A DNA stretch of 64,000 nucleotides from Epiperipatus broadwayi. Taxonomy: Eukaryota; Onychophora; Udeonychophora; Euonychophora; Peripatidae. The notes under the pieces were generated by a model that searched no databases, was not told the origin of the DNA, and saw nothing but the letters and a program-made list of their open reading frames with translations. The stretch is taken from the NCBI GenBank assembly GCA_028023455.1, contig JAQFVV010000017.1, positions 1,796,501 to 1,860,500 of the forward strand, written 5' to 3'. Below, in pieces: positions 59,794 to 64,000 of this stretch (the stretch's first letter is position 1; the number at the start of each line of letters is the position of its first letter). The translations under genes and the position numbers were made by a program.

Positions 59794-59880
59794 TGCCATA
59801 TTACATGAAAAAAGTTGGCAAATCATTCTCCATGCATTTCATTGCAGCATGATTTGTCAATTTTTCATGTAATTTGGTAC
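59794..59880. repeat. 87-bp palindrome
   Basis: attacatgaaaaa and tttttcatgtaat form the arms, continuing inward through ggcaaatcat/atgatttgtc; apex around 59835. Confidence 0.75.
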
Positions 59881-61700
59881 CACAATAAAAAATGGGTGCT
59901 GATATAGTACACGCTCAGTGGCCATTTTGAATTTGAAAACACCCAAAAACACTGCTGGCACATAAGAATCAAAATAAATGATAATTAGTAAACACAAGTA
60001 TTAATAAAATAAATAAAAATTAAAAAATATGATAAATCTATTATATAATAATTATTTAAATGATAATAAAGGCGCAATTTAAATGAAATTTACGTAATAA
60101 GATATATTATTAAAAACATATAGAAAATATCTAATGAACTCAATTAAAACGATTAAAGAATCCTAAATAAGATTTAAAAGACTCCAATTAATAGGCATGC
60201 AAACGAAATACAGGTGTATATTTGTTACACTTTGATTTACAAGTGCCAAAATTTTATCCATTCTTAGCTTTGACACCAATCATGTCAGATAAAGTGTTCA
60301 TCATGGGGATTTCTTTTTTAGATGTTTTTATTCATATGTTTCAAGAATGTGTTATAGAGGGGATGTTCTAATTATACCTTAAAAAAACATGTTTGATGAT
60401 AATGATATAAGAATGTGGCACTATTAAAGAAAAAAAAGAATAATGATATGGATTAAAGATTTTAATACCCACTTAATAAACTATTAAATGTTGTTTTATA
60501 ATAATATTTGAGGATATATATAAAGAGAAATATATATAATAAAATTAAATATTTTTAAGAAAGCAAAATGATTTTAAAATTTCAATGGTTTTAATAAGTT
60601 TACTTATGGAAAGAAAAAAAAAAGTATTTTAAATAATATTAGAAAATAAATATCATTATTACTTCCTTAAATGGTTTTATTAATAAATAAATTTTTATCC
60701 TTTTAAAATTTGAGTTTTTTACTTTTAAATTCATTACATAAAAATTTTAATAAGTGTATAAAATAATATTACATAAAGATATGTATACTCTATGCAAATA
60801 AATAAATAAAAAGTAGAAAGATACAATATATCTATATACATTTATAAAACATCGAAATAAGATTATCTTATATATAAAATCCATGTGAATGTTTGTCTAT
60901 GAGTCTGTCATGATCCATGTAAATGTTTGTCCATAAGGCTGACACATGTCTAATTCACAACTAATTAAAAACTATTACGAAGTATATTTTATGATGTCTG
61001 TTATTAATAAACTCTCATAACACTATCAAATAAACAGATAATGATGGCCTTTCAGGCTACATTTCTCACATTTATATAATATTAGAATCTTTTGTTTAAT
61101 TTACATTAAATCTTAAAAAAATTGTTAAAGCAACCAATTAACAAAAAATATTACAAACATTATATTTAATAATAAGTAATTTTCATTATGAAGAATTTAA
61201 TGTGACGGAAGTAATGCTGTCATATTCACATATCAAAGCAATGGTTTTCATTAGAGTGAGTACATCTAGTTGTATAAATGAACTTTGTAGTATGCTACTA
61301 AACATACAATTTTCAGCTTAATAAAAAACATTTATAAACTTTTAAGTGAATCCTATAATTTATTGATTTATGTCAACTAAAAGGGTACATCAAGAATTTA
61401 TAAAGTTAATATAGAAATTTAGATTTCAGACTTAAAAAATCTATGGAAGATATTTTTTAAATATAAATCTAAACAATTGTTATATAATAAATTAGTTATA
61501 ACTAAATGCAGATGCAATATCATTACTTTATGCATTTTGGATATTATGAAATAATCTTTATCCAAAAAAATAAAAATAATTCTTAAGTTGTTATCTAAGC
61601 AGTCAAGATTGTTATAATTATTTTATTTAATATTAAAGGCAGATAGTATTTATAAAAGTCATTTACTTTTTACATCAAATGATAAGAATATGAGGTTCTC
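59881..61700. other. AT-rich spacer with repeat relics
   Basis: A fragment of the 26-kb retrozyme-like unit lies at about 60215-60300 (tttgttacactttgatttac, then agctttgacaccaatc). Near 60883-60948 the phrase atccatgtgaatgtttgtc is repeated as atccatgtaaatgtttgtc. Confidence 0.4.
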
Positions 61701-62194
61701 ATCTGATCCTTCATGTCAGCCACGGGTGGCATGATTTCTAGCTAAATTTCTAGAAATATGCCGTTTCCGTGGCCGCACCTAATCCTTTAAGCATTCTTTC
61801 TAAAATAAATCCTAGAAAGATTGTTAACTCGGAGTTAAGTCTTGTTTCTATGCTAAAAGGTAGACTGTTAACTCGGAGTTAAGTCTTCTTTCTACGATAA
61901 AATCTAGAAAGAGTGTTAACGCAGCTTAGCTGCTAATGGTGTGGCTTTTTCCGATGCTAAAAGCAGAGGAAAAGGTCGTAGTTGTTTGTGTCACGCACTA
62001 TATCATAATGCTGTGTTATGTATTTGATGTAACAATATCATACGAGTGTGTGTTTATTTGATCATGTCAAAAGTATTTAAATTTTCATTGGGGGCTTTTT
62101 TTAAAGATGAATTGATGTACTGTTACCTTTTAACAATTTAAACAGTGTCATGATTGTTCCTCGTAAAGCTATAAGCCTCCTAAATTCTTGATTA
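61700..62194. other. less AT-rich block with repeated stems
   Basis: tgttaactcggagttaagtc occurs twice (about 61829 and 61868), each followed by tttcta-g-taaaa-text; a third partial copy follows. ttaactcggagttaa is itself a near palindrome. The phrase atgccgtttccgtggccg at 61758 resembles atgctgtttccacggccg at 45903. Function unknown. Confidence 0.4.
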
Positions 62195-62539
62195 TTGTGG
62201 GGTAGCATAAAATTTTTAAACGATCATGCTTTGAGTCATGTTTTAGCGAGAAATTTTCTGAGACCAAGAAGACGGCTAATTCAAACAACGGAAAAACTTG
62301 AAAAGATGGTAATTGCCAGACACGGAAACCGGCCCTGGAATATTTCTACAGAAAAAAAAAAACATTCTGCTGCTGAAAGAAAAGATTGGATTGTGCAGCA
62401 AATATATGCAAATTTGAAGTCCAAAAACATTTTTCGACTTTCTTTTGTAAGTCTCATTGTGGCCGACAGAAATTTTCACTTCATAAAGGCAAGCTTGTTT
62501 GAGGGATTCCAAATGGCCTTCATCAAATGTCAAAAATAA
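62195..62539 (+). CDS. hypothetical ORF of 114 codons
   Basis: I do not recognise it. It has a basic start (LARNFLRPRRRLIQTTEKLEK) and contains RHGNRPWNISTEKKKHSAAERK and VQQIYANLKSKNIFRLSF. Composition is less AT-rich than the surroundings, which favours a real or recently real coding origin. The last about 10 codons run into the first satellite monomer, so the natural C-terminus may be lost. The opposite strand is also open over most of it, which weakens the case. No second exon or promoter could be assigned. Confidence 0.25.
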   Translation: MWGSIKFLNDHALSHVLARNFLRPRRRLIQTTEKLEKMVIARHGNRPWNISTEKKKHSAAERKDWIVQQIYANLKSKNIFRLSFVSLIVADRNFHFIKASLFEGFQMAFIKCQK

Positions 62540-64000
62540 AAGAAGTAACTTCAATTTTTATTTTAAACGTACATCCCTTCTCCCAATACTTGTTGTCATT
62601 GGCAATCAAATGTCAAATAAAAGAAGTAACTAAAATTTTTATTTAAACATAGCCCAAAAAACCCTTCTCCCAATAATCGTTGTCGTCGGCAATCAGACGG
62701 TCAAATAAAAGGAACGTCATTAATTATTCTTTAATCGTATAGAAAAAAAATCTCCCACTAATTGTTGTTGGAAATCAAATGTAAACCAATCAAAGTAAGA
62801 CTGTAAATTATTTGTTAAACATAACCCAAATTACTATTTGAACATACACCGAAAAAGACCCGTTCTTCTCAATCAAAATTAAAGAAACAACAACTATTAT
62901 TGTCCCATTGTCAAACTGAATATTATTTGTGAAAACCCAAATAATTTATAAACGAAAAAAAAAAAGAAAGTCAAATCGGTTGTCAATCAAATGGTAACCG
63001 ATAAAAGTCACTTAAATTTTTGATTTAAACATACACACAAACAAAAAATAAAATGCAAAACCCTTTCTCCCAATAATTGTTGTCGGCAATCAAATGTAAA
63101 GTAGTAAAAGTAAGATAAAGCAATTATTTTTTAAACGTAACCCAAATTACTATTTGAACATACATCAAAAAAGACCCGCTCTTGTCAATAAAAATGAAAG
63201 AAACAACAACTGTTATTGTCCCATTGTCAAAAATATTAGGTTTTGAGGAAACCAAAACCATAATTTATAAACGAAAAAAAAAAAAAAAAGAAAGTCAAAT
63301 CGGTTGTCAATCAAATGTAACCGATAACAGTAACTTCAATTTTGATTTAAACATACACAAAAAAACAACCCCTTTCTCCCAATAATTGTTGGCAATCAAA
63401 TGTAAAATAAAAGGAAGGTAAATTAGTATTTAATCATCACTCAAAAACACCCATCCCTCTCACTAATTATTGTCAGCAATCAAATGTACACCACCACTAA
63501 AAGTAATGTAAACTACTATTCTTTAAACAGTTACACCCCTTCTCCCAATAATTGTTGTCTACAATCCTACACACAAAAAAACACCCCTTCTCCCAATAAT
63601 TAGTGTCGGCAATCAAATGTAAAACAATCAAAGTAAGACCGTAACTTATTATTTAAACATAACCCAAATTATTATTTGAACCTACACCAAAAAACACCCT
63701 CTTGTCAATAAAAATTAAACAAACAACAACTATTATTGTCCCATTGTCAAAAATATTTATTTGTAGAAGCAAAACCATAATTTATAAACGAAAGGAAGTC
63801 AAATCGGTTGTCAATCAAATGTAAACCGATAAAAGTAATGGTTTTAATTTTTATTTAAACATACACACACACACGAAAAAAACCCCACTTCTCCCAATAA
63901 TTGTTGTCGGCAATCAAATGTAAACCTACAAAAGTAACGTAAATTATTATATAATCATACACAAAAACACCCCTCCCACAAATTGTTGTCGGCAATCAAA
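62520..64000 (+). repeat. satellite array with higher-order structure, open at window end
   Basis: A basic monomer of about 80-90 bp contains cttctcccaataattgttg, gtcggcaatcaaatgtaaa and a-tatttaaacatacac. Anchor positions are 62579, 62667, 62752, 63066, 63375, 63458, 63540, 63589, 63892 and 63971. In the longer gaps (about 305-315 bp) a second module is inserted. It has aaagaaacaacaactattat, tgtcccattgtcaaa, then ataatttataaacgaaa and agtcaaatcggttgtcaatc (at about 62880, 63195 and 63720). So short monomers and a long two-part unit alternate. ORFs within it are artefacts. Confidence 0.9.

Noticed and set aside
60866-61080. Possible Helitron start (tatataaaatccatgtgaatg)
   Set aside because: No 3' CTRR hairpin and no Rep/helicase; the repeat of atccatgt-aatgtttgtc is too short to decide.
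63182-63385. 67-codon ORF in the satellite
   Set aside because: Translation of tandem repeat units with long Lys runs; not conserved between units.
1-64000. CRISPR arrays, operons, ribosome binding sites
   Set aside because: The DNA is animal in character; no spaced short repeats or bacterial gene structure are present.

Overview
This window is AT-rich animal DNA (roughly 72-74 % A+T by eye) with no host protein-coding gene that I can recognise. All coding signal that can be assigned belongs to mobile elements or to a nuclear copy of mitochondrial DNA. A protostome invertebrate is suggested by three things. The mitochondrial insert reads AGA/AGG as Ser and TGA as Trp. The repertoire (Penelope-like, Merlin, RTE-type, Gypsy, hAT) is typical of invertebrates. 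There is a 6-bp-periodic TAACCC-like tract near 46.55 kb. The species cannot be named from this sequence.

Layout. 0-1 kb: decayed Merlin (ISXO2-like DDE) transposase. 1.6-3.6 kb: minus-strand Penelope-like (PLE) reverse transcriptase remnant with an upstream nested foldback that carries a hammerhead-ribozyme-like core. 6-8 kb: two foldback elements. 10-15 kb: a non-LTR RT fragment, a less AT-rich block with an odd ORF, and an internally deleted RTE-like LINE followed directly by a foldback. 15-16.5 kb: more foldbacks. 18.18-21.2 kb: NUMT with cytb and ND1 on the minus strand and ND5 on the plus strand. 21.9-25.45 kb: decayed Gypsy-type LTR retrotransposon. 26.2-26.9 kb: tandem repeats with hammerhead-like motifs (retrozyme-like), interrupted by a tRNA-derived SINE. 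28.4-30.2 kb: two near-identical PLE copies head to head. 34.0-34.4 kb: hAT MITE with exact 8-bp target duplication. 35.8-36.5 kb, 40.8-41.6 kb and 48.5-49.85 kb: three further LINE remnants. 37.4-37.8 kb: second Merlin remnant. 42.8-43.4 kb: direct duplication. 44.3-44.6 kb: two convergent SINEs. 45.85-47.05 kb: inverted-repeat-bounded segment with telomere-like and 50-bp tandem repeats. 54.0-55.25 kb: polyadenylated retroposed sequence of unknown family. 57.3 kb: the best complete hammerhead fold. 61.7-64 kb: less AT-rich block running into a higher-order satellite that continues past the window.

The unifying theme is self-cleaving-RNA-like retroelements. Hammerhead type I motifs with a very short helix III occur at least seven times. 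They sit upstream of a PLE reverse transcriptase, just after PLE stop codons, at the centre of a foldback, in short tandem repeats and as a solitary copy. A plausible but unproven reading is that autonomous PLEs supply reverse transcription and GIY-YIG endonuclease to short non-autonomous ribozyme-bearing repeats (retrozymes) scattered around them.
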